DNA of 64,000 nucleotides, from the NCBI GenBank assembly GCA_026260175.1, contig JAKCWW010000009.1, positions 124,001 to 188,000 on the forward strand, given 5' to 3'. The DNA comes from Reticulitermes lucifugus (taxonomy: Eukaryota > Arthropoda > Insecta > Blattodea > Rhinotermitidae). A program made the position numbers and the translations under genes. Positions 25,201 through 32,345 of the stretch are shown piece after piece. The notes under the pieces were generated by a model. It worked only from the letters and a program-made list of their open reading frames with translations, was not told the DNA's origin and ran no database searches. How positions within the stretch are numbered: position 1 is the first letter of the stretch; the number at the start of each line of letters is the position of its first letter.

Positions 25201-28200
25201 ATACAGTTTATAGTGTGCTCAAATAAGACATTAGTTTATGGTTCACGCTAGTTGTGATAATGTAGTGAAAGGAAACCTATATCCCATACAGAAAAGCACT
25301 GAGCTTCTATTAGACTAGTGAGAAAGTTGATCTAGAAGTAAAGGGACACTTTCGGAAAGTTGTGAAAATGACTATGAAGCTTCGGATTGGGTAAAACCTG
25401 TGGCACTTTTGATTTGTTGGTCTATAAGCTTCTGAAGAATGATCTTGCTCCTCCGAAAATGCGGGAAAGCTAAACGTTTGTGAACAGCGAAATTATACTT
25501 TAGCATCGATTTACACTAACAGAAGAAATACGCGTATATACTCTTCCTCTAAGAGGATTAAAGGAAGAATTTAGCCTGTAAGCTAACTACAATTTACTTT
25601 TCCCTGCTGTTAGCTACTCTACGAGTTGTCTCTTAAATCTGTTCACACAAACTATGTGCTACCTAGTACAGAGATGCTTGCAGAGCATGTAGGCGAGGAC
25701 GTGGGTATAATCTGCAACAAGACGCTGTAGCCCACAGTGACTCATCTGTCACGGTCATTTCCATGTGTTGTAATGGAGATGAAGCAGCATGTACAGAACA
25801 AAAACGGAGTATATGGACTCTTCTTATTGGCTCTAACTGTCGTTGTTTTTAGGTGTCAATGTTCCATATATTCCAGGAGATTAATGACGGATGTTGGGGT
25901 CGTGGATTCTGAGTTCCTAGTGGATATGCAGAGATATGCCTCTGTCTTTCTAGGCCGTTCGAACGCCTAAAAGATTATTATGGACTTGGTCTTACCGTGC
26001 TTTTACCTATTATTCCTAGGCATAAGAATGTAAAATCAGCCTAATAATGTTTAATGAAGCATAAAAATAATGTTCATGATTGATTGTAAAATTCCAGGAA
26101 CTCCTAAGGTTACTTGTGGTGCATAAATAGAACCAACGTGAATGGGAGAAACTAAGTACTCGGTGGATGTGGGGATTATTTAATAATTAGATCTGTAAAT
26201 AACAATAATATATAAATTTTAATCAAAGTGGGATGTGGAGGTTATTAAAACTACTGTACACATAAATCATATTAAAATAACAAATAGAACATTTCATTGA
26301 AGTGGGATGTGGAGATGATTAGATCATTAGAACTAGAATAATTAGCAAAATACGTAACCCGTCAATGAAATTGGTTTTTTGAGCTGATCCAACCTGTCGT
26401 TGTGTTATACTATTATAAAAGAAAATGTAGGGACGCACGGGAATTAAATATTTTATCACTACATGAAAATAGCTGTAATTTTATTTGTATTTTATACCGA
26501 GTATTTTAAGTTATGTGGGGCACGCGGTGGCGTAGTTGGTTGAGGCACTACGCTACAAACCGGAACGTCGCGGGTTCGNNNNNNNNNNNNNNNNNNNNNN
26601 NNNNNNNNNNNNNNNNNNNNNNNNNNNNGTAAAGGCGGCCGGTGCGTAGGGCTGACAACCTTGCCACCTTCATGTGCCGATTGTCTACAAAATTCTGGGA
26701 GCCTCAACCTGCTGGATCCCTAAGGGCCTGTCAAGGCCTGTAATGGGATGCATTACCTTTATTTTAAGTTATGTAACTACACAGTACATGTTGATAAAAG
26801 TGTTCCTTCTGAAGTTGACCACCTCGATGTTTGTGATGTGTCGGATACGTGTTAATTATTTTGTTAATAGATGCATATAAAATTTGTGTTTTGTTGGTTT
26901 GTTTTAGTCATCATGTAAAACATCAACTGTATGGACGCTACGTTAAAGAACATTAAAATGGTAAATACAAAATTTAATTAAAATATTACAAACGTTTCTC
27001 GAACGCACAGCGACGGTCGGATGGACACGAACTACCTGTATGTTTTCATGTACTGGATTTGTGCAAGAAAGCATAAAATGGGTTGCGTAGCAATTCGCCA
27101 ATTTGGTGCGGGCTCTGAGTCTATACTGGAGAAGAATAGGGAGAATATAGGTATGGAGGAGAAGATGATAAATGTGGAGATGTCAAGGCGTTAATAGACT
27201 TGCTCATAACGATTTGTTCGTGTTTACTGGTCTTATTGTTGCGACCTTGACCTAGTATTGTTATTCGAATTATAGAGAAAGTAAAGTGGGACACACAAAG
27301 CGTTGTAAAAGACGTGCCGCCTCTGTGCGCAATTGCAAACACATCTCTCTACGTTTAATATATGTAACTGATTTTGTTTAGTTTTGTATATTTGTATAAT
27401 ACACAGTAAATTGTAAGGTTAATGAAATTCGCCAATAATGGCCATTCATACAAAACATTGTGAGCATTATGGACGGAAATATAGATGTATTTATGACCTA
27501 CAACTTGATTCTTAAACAGTTTTCGATGTAATGTCTGCATAACAAAAGATATAATTAAAAAAATAATACACGATTTTGTCTTCTGATATATAAAGATTAT
27601 ATTACTCTTCTGCCGTGAAGATTTCAGTAATAAATCTTTTCGAAATACGAAACCTAACACTGTCACCTTCCAGAAGGCTGTAATGTTTACAGTTACTGCA
27701 ATTAAAACTTAAAATCTAGCAAAATGAATTCACGCGTCTGTGCAGACATTATGCTGGTCTAGAGGTTTTCCGTAATAAAAAAATGGCAGTGGCGAATCCT
27801 GAGCCGGAACGCAGGTCTAGCAGAAAGTTACAGTGCTGTATTGTGTACCCTTCCGCTAGACCCTACCTGTGGATCGGGATTCGCCACTGAAAATTGGGAC
27901 TGTGCAGTGCTGTCTGTGCACTGCTGATTACATTTTTACCGAAGGATACATGCTTTTCAAAATCGCTGAAGGATGAAGAATTGCAAAGAATACATTCGGA
28001 AATATGTGCACCAAAATGTTGTCCTTCCGGTGTTTTAAACCATGCTTGGTGACAAATTGTGTTCAGGTAGGTGCATCAAAATGCCGATCCCAGTGCCGCA
28101 CGGTTAGGCGTGGGCTTGCGGCTGCTCGCTTGCTAGGATTGCGGGTCGAAATCCCGCGGGGGGTATGGATTTCTGTTTTCAGTCAGTGTGTGTGTTGTCA

Positions 28201-28659
28201 GGTAATGGAATCTGCGACGGCCGATCATCTATCTAGATGAGTGCTACCGAATGCGGTGTGTCTAATTGAGTGTGATCTCGTAACCTCAACAATGAGGAGG
28301 CCTTGGCCCACTAGGGCTGTCGAGCCATGAAATACAATTCATCAAAATGAGCCCAATTTAATTATCCTGAAGATTGAAGAAACATATTTCTCTGAAATGT
28401 TAGAACAAACTGCTTACAGTATTCGGCGCAAAAAGCAGAACACATCACCTAATATTCTTCATGTAATCCCGAGAATCTTTATGTAGGCTGAATACTCAGC
28501 TGTGGAATGCAAATTTATAATATACATGTATTTTATATTTTGGTTTGATTTTAAGTATGCTTAAAGTGTTGACAGTCGGAAGTACATGTTCGGTTACCTA
28601 TTCATTAAATCCATCAAGCATTAACATACAAGGCCGTTACATACCTGCTGTGGGCCCAT
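1505..28659 (-). CDS. Giant cuticular protein with Rebers-Riddiford chitin-binding domain (four exons, joined model)
   Basis: Joined coding model: 28659-28645, 19956-19873, 6456-6178 and 5434-1505, all introns phase 0 with GT-AG ends, giving 1435 aa. Residues 1-19 form a signal peptide with likely cleavage after CLA; residues 38-94 are a chitin-binding type 4 (Rebers-Riddiford) domain; about 127-800 is Ser/Thr-rich; about 800-1150 is Gln/Tyr-rich; 1226-1319 is a Pro-Val repeat; 1320-1435 is a less repetitive tail. Known role of the family: secreted structural protein binding chitin in cuticle. The length is far above the usual 100-300 aa of such proteins, which makes this a large matrix or linker type rather than a typical RR protein. 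A tiny first exon followed by a long intron is the usual layout for insect cuticular genes. Exons 2-4 are well supported; exon 1 is an inference from phase and signal-peptide fit. No gene symbol is assigned because I cannot place the orthologue by eye. Confidence 0.82.
5435..6177 (-). other. Intron 3 of the cuticular gene (743 bp)
   Basis: Bounded by donor GTAATA at 6177 and acceptor CAG at 5435, phase 0. AT-rich, with many stops in all frames. No repeat recognised. Confidence 0.85.
6178..6456 (-). CDS. Exon 3: Rebers-Riddiford (chitin_bind_4) domain
   Basis: The exon is 279 nt (93 codons). Its acceptor has a long pyrimidine tract ending TTGTTCAG, and its donor is TTG/GTAATA at 6177. It encodes a Rebers-Riddiford domain starting KYEFGYDVRDG, with the diagnostic HLETRDGIYALGVYYV, LPDGSGQSVRYFVDDWGYHP and LVSY segments. 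The aromatic positions Y-x-F-x-Y, the ETRDG turn and the Y-x-x-D-x-x-GY end are those that contact chitin in this family. The domain end (GYHPLVSY) fits neither RR-1 nor RR-2 cleanly, so I leave the subclass open. After it comes a short Thr/Lys/Ala-rich linker. Reading on past the donor meets a stop within three codons, which supports splicing here. Confidence 0.92.
6643..6936 (+). mobile_element. SINE family A copy (tRNA-derived head)
   Basis: The head contains a pol III box-B-like GGGGTTCGAACCCC. The body has the family landmarks: CAGCCTCCTGTATGATGGG, CCCCGGGTGTAAAGCGGCCG, CTAGCGCCGAGGTTAAGG and a final CATGGCATG. This is one of the more complete copies in the window. It lies in intron 2 of the cuticular gene, on the opposite strand. 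Confidence 0.78.
7191..7226. repeat. AAT microsatellite
   Basis: About twelve AAT units with one interruption, ending at the truncated SINE. Confidence 0.9.
7227..7481 (+). mobile_element. SINE family A copy, 5'-truncated, next to an AAT repeat
   Basis: Starts within the box B (GGTTCGAACCCCGG) and carries the same body landmarks as the copy at 6643 (CTCAGCCTCCTGTATCATGG, AAAACGGCCGG, CTAGCACCGGG). It follows directly on an AAT/TAA microsatellite at 7191-7226. Confidence 0.72.
7640..7760 (-). repeat. Possible tRNA-like SINE head fragment
   Basis: The minus strand reads GGTGTCTGGTTCGAATCTTG, a box-B-like element, but no family body follows. Weak; could be chance. Confidence 0.2.
9800..10074. 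mobile_element. Foldback (MITE-like) element FB1
   Basis: Two arms of roughly 100 bp are imperfect inverted repeats. The left arm has TTGAGATCTTCGC, GTTGTTACGCAGCG and ACCGACGTTTCGGG; the right arm has the complements ending CCGAAACGTCGGT, GCTGTGTAACAAC and GCGAACATCTCAA. The middle holds a second diverged copy of the arm tip (CTACGTTTCGGGACAGCG). No coding capacity. Related copies lie near 38.4 and 55.2 kb. Confidence 0.75.
13160..13200. repeat. Small hairpin
   Basis: AGGAGGGTTA and TAATCCTCCCT flank an AT-rich loop. A short imperfect inverted repeat of unknown meaning, too small to assign to a family. Confidence 0.4.
13840..14160 (+). mobile_element. LINE 3'-end fragment (family L1-like-A of this window), degraded
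   Basis: Two separated blocks translate into the C-terminal part of a LINE ORF2. Near 13860-13955 a block aligns with the region that reads LHNEEIRSLYSSRNIRMIKS in the 30.8-kb copy. Near 14035-14150 the frame reads QDRLQWHAVVSTV, then the conserved region beyond the stop. Frames are broken. Same family as the fragments at 15.9, 30.8, 39.0, 42.5, 49.8 and 58.9 kb. Confidence 0.5.
14590..14879 (+). mobile_element. SINE family A copy
   Basis: Near full length. Head with GTGGTTCGATTGCCGGC (box B like), body with CCCACTCAGCCTCCTATTCA, GGGTGTAAAGAAGCCGG, TGTAGTAGCGAGGTTAAG and a CCATGGCGTGCAT end. Confidence 0.75.
15692..15712. repeat. GA microsatellite
   Basis: About ten GA units. Confidence 0.85.
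15945..16100 (+). mobile_element. LINE 3'-end fragment, degraded
   Basis: One frame reads WRTLLNTVMNFWFS, stop, NAGNF, matching the terminal segment shared with the fragments at 14.1, 31.1 and 39.2 kb. Very short and broken. Confidence 0.45.
16182..16232. repeat. CTA microsatellite
   Basis: About fifteen CTA units ending in ACC units. Confidence 0.95.
19160..19262. mobile_element. Remnant of a foldback element
   Basis: TACCGACGTTACG and GAAACGTCGGTA form short inverted arms, followed by GCATCCCAGAAGACAGCG, the outer end typical of the FB family. Only part of an element remains. Confidence 0.5.
19873..19956 (-). CDS. Exon 2: signal-peptide core and mature N-terminus of the cuticular protein
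   Basis: This 84-nt exon (28 codons, phase 0 at both ends) is bounded by an acceptor reading GTGTTTCAG just above 19956 and a strong donor AAG/GTAAGC at 19872. It encodes VPALITALVTLCLA, a hydrophobic signal-peptide core, then TPPPGYVKKPENDK. Joined to exon 3 this gives PENDK-NPPKYEF, the usual lead-in to a Rebers-Riddiford domain. It is too short to appear as a long open frame. The neighbouring introns are about 8.7 kb (upstream) and 13.4 kb (downstream). Confidence 0.82.
22208..22528 (-). mobile_element. SINE family B, intact copy with 12-bp target duplication
   Basis: On the minus strand the element starts GGCCGTGCCATGGCTCAGG with a tRNA-like head (box A-like GGCGGTTAG, box B GGGTTCGATCCCCGG), continues through GTGGCACTGGGACAGG and ends in an A tail. 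The identical 12-mer TTTTGCTTGTTA flanks it at 22196-22207 and 22529-22540, a clean target-site duplication. Inside are a GAT microsatellite (about 22288-22307) and a 20-bp tandem duplication (22372-22411). The perfect duplication suggests a fairly recent insertion. Confidence 0.88.
22372..22411. repeat. 20-bp tandem duplication within the SINE
   Basis: Two identical 20-bp units (each containing CTAAAATACTCG) sit head to tail. The related copy at 57.4 kb has only one corresponding segment, so the duplication arose in this copy or its subfamily. Confidence 0.85.
23025..23070 (+). repeat. tRNA-like SINE head fragment
   Basis: GGTAGCATGGTGCAGCGGC and GAGTTCAATTCC resemble tRNA A and B boxes with too little between them for a tRNA. 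Probably a SINE scrap. Confidence 0.3.
24600..24787 (-). mobile_element. tRNA-derived SINE, another family or diverged copy
   Basis: On the minus strand the head reads GCCGACATAGCTCAGTTGG, as in a tRNA D arm, then CTACGGGTTTAAGAAC. The body includes GGTGTAGTTCCCGGTAAGGG. The tRNA fold cannot be completed (anticodon arm shortened), so it is a retroposed copy rather than a tRNA gene. Confidence 0.55.
26514..26760 (+). mobile_element. SINE family A copy interrupted by an assembly gap
   Basis: The head GGTGGCGTAGTTGGTTGAGG and CGCGGGTTCG runs into N; after the gap AAAGGCGGCCGGTGCG and CATGTGCCGA match the family body. The 3' part continues to about 26760. The gap replaces roughly the expected middle of the SINE. 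Confidence 0.7.
26579..26628. other. Assembly gap (50 N)
   Basis: Fifty N inside a SINE; the true length is unknown. Any translation across it is meaningless. Confidence 1.
27787..27889. mobile_element. 103-bp hAT-like MITE
   Basis: Ends are long inverted repeats: CAGTGGCGAATCCTGAGCC at the left and the complement of CAGTGGCGAATCCCGATCC at the right, with pairing continuing through GGTCTAGC. The 8-bp flanks are AAAAATGG and AAAATTGG (one mismatch), matching the 8-bp duplication typical of hAT elements. The element is almost entirely inverted repeat and has no coding capacity. Confidence 0.78.
28084..28339 (+). mobile_element. SINE family C, intact copy with 10-bp target duplication
   Basis: tRNA-like head (CACGGTTAGGCGTGGGC and GCGGGTCGAAATCCCGC), then a body ending CACTAGGGCTGTCGAGCC and an A-rich tail. 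CATCAAAATG flanks it at 28074-28083 and 28340-28349. It inserted about 300 bp downstream (in gene sense) of candidate exon 1. Confidence 0.85.
28645..28659 (-). CDS. Candidate exon 1: start codon and four codons of the cuticular protein
   Basis: On the minus strand, ATG at 28659 opens MGPQQ and is followed at once by a good donor (CAG then GTATGT at 28644-28639). The start context is favourable, with A at -3 and G at +4. The exon ends in phase 0, as exon 2 requires, and joining gives MGPQQVPALITALVTLCLA, a convincing signal peptide. Insect cuticular genes typically have a first coding exon of only a few codons. The exon is so short that chance occurrence is possible; I chose it because start, donor, phase and upstream position all agree. 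Confidence 0.58.
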
Positions 28660-28799
28660 GTTACAGGAGACTACTGTCGTGCCGTGAGAACACCGCTTGC
28701 TTCCTGTAGCACTTGCAACTCGGAACACCCGTTGTGCCTCAAATGAATGCGTCCCAACTAAAAATCACATTTACAGCTTCAGTTACATGTGCCTTCACC

Positions 28800-28804
28800 A
28801 CTGA
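28800..28804 (-). promoter_or_regulatory. Possible initiator (TCAGT) of the cuticular gene
   Basis: An arthropod-type initiator TCAGT occurs on the minus strand about 140 nt above the candidate start codon at 28659. No TATA box is visible 25-35 nt further upstream. The 5-bp motif is common by chance, so this is only a placement for a possible transcription start. Confidence 0.2.
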
Positions 28805-29371
28805 CCACTCTACTTCTGTCACGTATCACACGATCTGGTTAGATGTTGCAAGTCGACTAGTTTCTTGCCGACAGCCTTCCCCTGGTTTTGTTTCACCGAT
28901 GAAACCTTCCTCATTCTTCCTCTACTTTATTTTCTTCCTGTCACTAATGAAATATCAATGTTGGCTCCCTCCTCTACGACTTGTCCATTCACTTTAGCGT
29001 GTTTCTAGTAGAGAGTGCTAAGGCACACCGTGGTGGGCGTTGCCTTGCAAGGTTGGGACACCTATACTGACATTACATCTGTTTTGTGTCTTTGCCCGCG
29101 GTGGGGAGATTTCTCTCGTGGAACAAGTAAAACTACCTCTCACTACTTTTGGAGGAAGGAAGCAAGTAAGCGGAGAAATGCCGAAAGTTTCTTCCTATTT
29201 GCAAGCCTCATATTATGTGCCCTAATTATAAGCGCTTGGTTTCTATAGGTCACTAAACCTCAGTGCAAAATTAATGAATTGATTACAGGCAATCGCCACG
29301 TTACTTAAAATAAAATGATTACGTACTCCTAACTAGCATTATTACTTACTGCTCTTCTTCTTGGGAATAAA

Positions 29372-29560
29372 TTTTTTTTTTATGGCTCGACTGCCCGACG
29401 GGTCCTAGACCTCCTTATTGCCAAGGCTTCGCGATCACACTCGGACACACCACACTCGGTAGGACTCCTCTGGACGAGAGATAAGTCCGACGCAGAGACC
29501 TCTACCATCACAAGACCTCTAAGACACATAACTACCAGCCATAACCAGTGCAGAATCCGA
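29372..29560 (-). mobile_element. SINE family C, diverged copy
   Basis: The plus strand starts with a T run then ATGGCTCGACTGCCCGACGG, the complement of the 3' end of the copy at 28084. It continues with GATCACACTCGGACACACC and TAGGACTCCTCTGGACGAG, matching the same body. The head region is too diverged to bound exactly. Confidence 0.68.
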
Positions 29561-29640
29561 ACTCTTGCGTCAAGTGTTCGACAGGTTCTTGTCCATAAGT
29601 ATCTTAGAAAAACACGTCGAAATTGAGTTATGGAAACAAA

Positions 29641-29684
29641 TTGTGTGTGTGTGTATGTGTGTGTGTGTGTGTGTGTATGTGTGG
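29641..29684. repeat. GT microsatellite
   Basis: GT units with a few AT interruptions over about 44 bp. Confidence 0.95.
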
Positions 29685-30173
29685 AGAAGTATCAACTTTT
29701 CGGATCATGTTTGAGCCATTTATAAGTTTTACTAATGTCAATGGATGTGACCGCAAAATCGTTGGAAGCAGTGTTTGCACTGCAACATATCTGTTTGCGA
29801 ACTTAATTTTGAACTAATATTTGCCGAAATAGCCTGTTTCATATGAGGTCATTGTCACGAATAAGGAAATTATCAGGTACACTTGTAATTTTACTATTAG
29901 TTGCAATAAAAATAATTGCACCTAGAACTTGCATCTGTACTGGGGTCTGAGATTGATAGCTAATTCGAAATTTAGCACTTTTATTAGTTAAAACAACTAA
30001 AATGAACACGGCAATCTTTGAGAAGCATATCACTGAATGCTCCTAATTTTAGGAACCCGAAGTTAACAGCAGCTGAAAAGACCCTTCCTCTGTACATCTA
30101 ACTGACGCACATCTTTGACACACGCCGTCTTTTGATGCTGCGATTTAATATTATCCTTCTGCCAATCCTTGCC

Positions 30174-30300
30174 CATACCATTAAGTCCTATAGGAGGAGT
30201 AGAGGTATAGCTCCACTCATTCTTAACCTCAGGGAGGCGAGTGGTCAGAATCACAACCCGGCCGCATTACTCCCGGAAAGAACCCTCTGTTCTCATTGAA
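30174..30300 (-). mobile_element. SINE family A partial copy
   Basis: The plus strand reads AGAGGTATAGCTCCACTC, CTTAACCTCAGGGAGGC and CCCGGCCGCATTACTCCCGG, the complement of the family body. Both ends are missing. Confidence 0.6.
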
Positions 30301-30784
30301 TATCAGACTCACAGACTCCTCCTCCTTTCAGTTTTCCGATTGCATTTCGTAAGAATTTTTCGTCATTCCCTTGGGTGCTGCAATTCCATAATAGCCGGCA
30401 CTCCGTACACATGTTCATAAATCTTACGATTTACAAGAGCGTTAAACAAGGACGATGGCATATGTACATTTCCGAACTTCTACATTCAGAACTCTTCACG
30501 GTCAGCATAAACATACATTCACAGTCGGAGTTTCTTGCATTTGGAGATAAACGAAATTCCTTCCCTCTTGAATTTTGAAATATGATTTAACCTTATTTTG
30601 GGAAACACACATCAGAAATGCACGAACAAAAAAGTTGAGAGTAGATTAATTTCAGAGGAATTTAGTTAAATTTCGGCCCGTAATCTTTTGTCTTTTTGCT
30701 ATGTGAAGCCATGAAGATTAAAACACAAGGGAACTAAGACTTCTCTGTTTTGTATTGTTACGAAAATTGTTCTTTCACATTAAG

Positions 30785-31240
30785 GGTAGAACAAAGGCCG
30801 AGGGTGTTAAAAGTAGGGTGCTGAGGTGGGTATTTGGGCCTAAGTAGGGAGAGGTAACACTGTGCTGGAGAAAATTGCATAACGAAGAGATTCGTAGTTT
30901 GTACTCTTCACGAAATATTCGGATGATCAAATCAAGTAGAGTGACATGTGCGGAACATGTGGCACATTTGGGGGACAAAATATGCGTACAGGATTGTGGT
31001 TTGAAAGCCTGAAGCAAGGAGCTCCTTGGAAGATCTAGGCCAACGTTACAGGAACATATTAGTATGGGTGTTAAAGGAATAAGATAGGAGGCAGGGAACT
31101 GGATTCGTCTACTGAGGGCAGGGACAAGTGACCGGCCCTTTTGAACAAGACTGTGAGCCTGCGAGTTTCATAAAGTGGGGGGAATTTCTTTATTAGCTGG
31201 GGTCTATTAGTTCCTCACGAAGACTTGTGCTCTGTGGAGA
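30785..31240 (+). mobile_element. LINE ORF2 C-terminal fragment, degraded
   Basis: Translation gives FGPK, then WRKLHNEEIRSLYSSRNIRM, IKSSRVTCAEHVAHLGD and SKELLGRSRPTLQEHI, the typical C-terminal segment of an insect LINE polyprotein after the reverse transcriptase, with a Trp-rich end near 31090-31130. Stops and frame changes interrupt it. A minisatellite begins at its right edge. Confidence 0.7.
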
Positions 31241-31514
31241 TGGTTAGTTGGTTGGTTGGTCGGTGGGTCGGTCGGTTAGTTAGTCGGTTGGTTGGTTGTT
31301 TGGTTAGTTAGTCGGTTGGTTGTTTGGTTGGTTAGTTAGTCGGTTGGTTGGTTAGTTAGTCGGTTGGTTGATTAGTTAGTCGGTTGGTTGTTTGGTTGGT
31401 TAGTTAGTTAGTCGGTTGGTTGGTTGGTTAGTTAGTCGGTTGGTTGGTTGGTTAATTTGTAGGTTGGTTAGTTAGTCGGTTGGTTGGTTGGTTGGTTAGT
31501 TAGTGAGTTAGTTG
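31241..31514. repeat. TTGG/TTAG/TCGG minisatellite
   Basis: Tandem 4-bp units TTGG, TTAG and TCGG arranged in a higher-order pattern of roughly 20-28 bp (TTAGTTAGTCGG followed by several TTGG). About 270 bp long, directly after the LINE fragment. Confidence 0.92.
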
Positions 31515-32209
31515 TAATTTAACGCGTTGCCACCGTGGTTGCTTTATTAAAATTTAAATATTTCTCTTTCGGAGAAGTTTAAAAACGTTTAAAGCACCCG
31601 AACGTGTATGCTATACGCAATTTCTATCTTTTTCAGTGTCTCCCTTTTATTTTCTTTCCCTTCCTGGTCTTATTTTCTCTTTTGCTTCTTCAGTCCTTAC
31701 TGTTTATCCCTTATTCTTCACACTGCAATCTGTGCTTTTCTCGTGAACTTCGATGCCAGAACGCGCACACTTCAGCCACGCTCATATGTGCCCCATTATA
31801 ACGATGCGGTGGTGAATCTGTTTCCAATATTTGACAGAAGACATTCAGGCCGACACTGATAGCTGGGATCGTTACAGCATGTAGATGTGGCGGTCTGGTT
31901 TCTGAAGCTGATAAATCGAATCTTGTTCAATGAAATATGAGCGTCCTAGCACCGCTATTTTTAGAATGGTAAAAAACAAAGAAGAAAGGACCTACCACAC
32001 AGTTTATAACCTCGTTCGTGAATTAAATTTACAAGAGTTGTTCTATATATTTTGTATATTTTGGCTGACTGCTTTTTTTTATGCAATAATGCTTTCAATA
32101 GCTCGGATTTTACAACGTCGGATGGAAGGGTGATGGTGAAAATGTCGAATGATTTGGAAAGAGTATGAAAGGAAGCGGTCGTGGTGTATTTATAGGTTCC
32201 ATCCAGAAT

Positions 32210-32345
32210 ACTTGTGACGTGACTGAGGAAAAGACAAAGAACTTTAGTAAGGTTTGTCTGTGCCCTACCGAGGGATTCTAACTGGGGAACCCCTGAATAT
32301 AAGACAGAAGACTTGAGACAGCTGGCTCGATACAACGGCTAACAG
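32210..32345 (-). repeat. Repeat family D (tRNA-like), copy 1
   Basis: GGGATTCTAACTGGGGAACC, then GAAGACTTGAGACAGCTGG, resembles the segment at 56.70-56.80 kb (GACCTGACTAGAGAACC, GAGTTTAACGACTTGACCG) at similar spacing. On the minus strand it looks like a tRNA-headed SINE. Assigned only by comparing the two copies. Confidence 0.35.

Larger units (their letters stand above)
19957..28644 (-). other. Intron 1 of the cuticular gene (about 8.7 kb)
   Basis: Lies between candidate exon 1 and exon 2. It contains an intact SINE at 22208-22528, a tRNA-headed repeat at 24600-24787, a SINE broken by an N gap at 26514-26760, a tiny hAT-like MITE at 27787-27889 and another intact SINE at 28084-28339. The extent depends on exon 1 being right. 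Confidence 0.55.

Noticed and set aside
26492-26707. Minus-strand open frame across the N gap
   Set aside because: It exists only because N is open in all frames and it lies in a SINE.
28096-28165. tRNA gene on the plus strand
   Set aside because: It is the head of a SINE with its own target duplication.
31241-31514. Tandem array as a CRISPR or telomeric repeat
   Set aside because: Units are 4 bp without spacers and not the insect telomere repeat TTAGG; it is a simple minisatellite.
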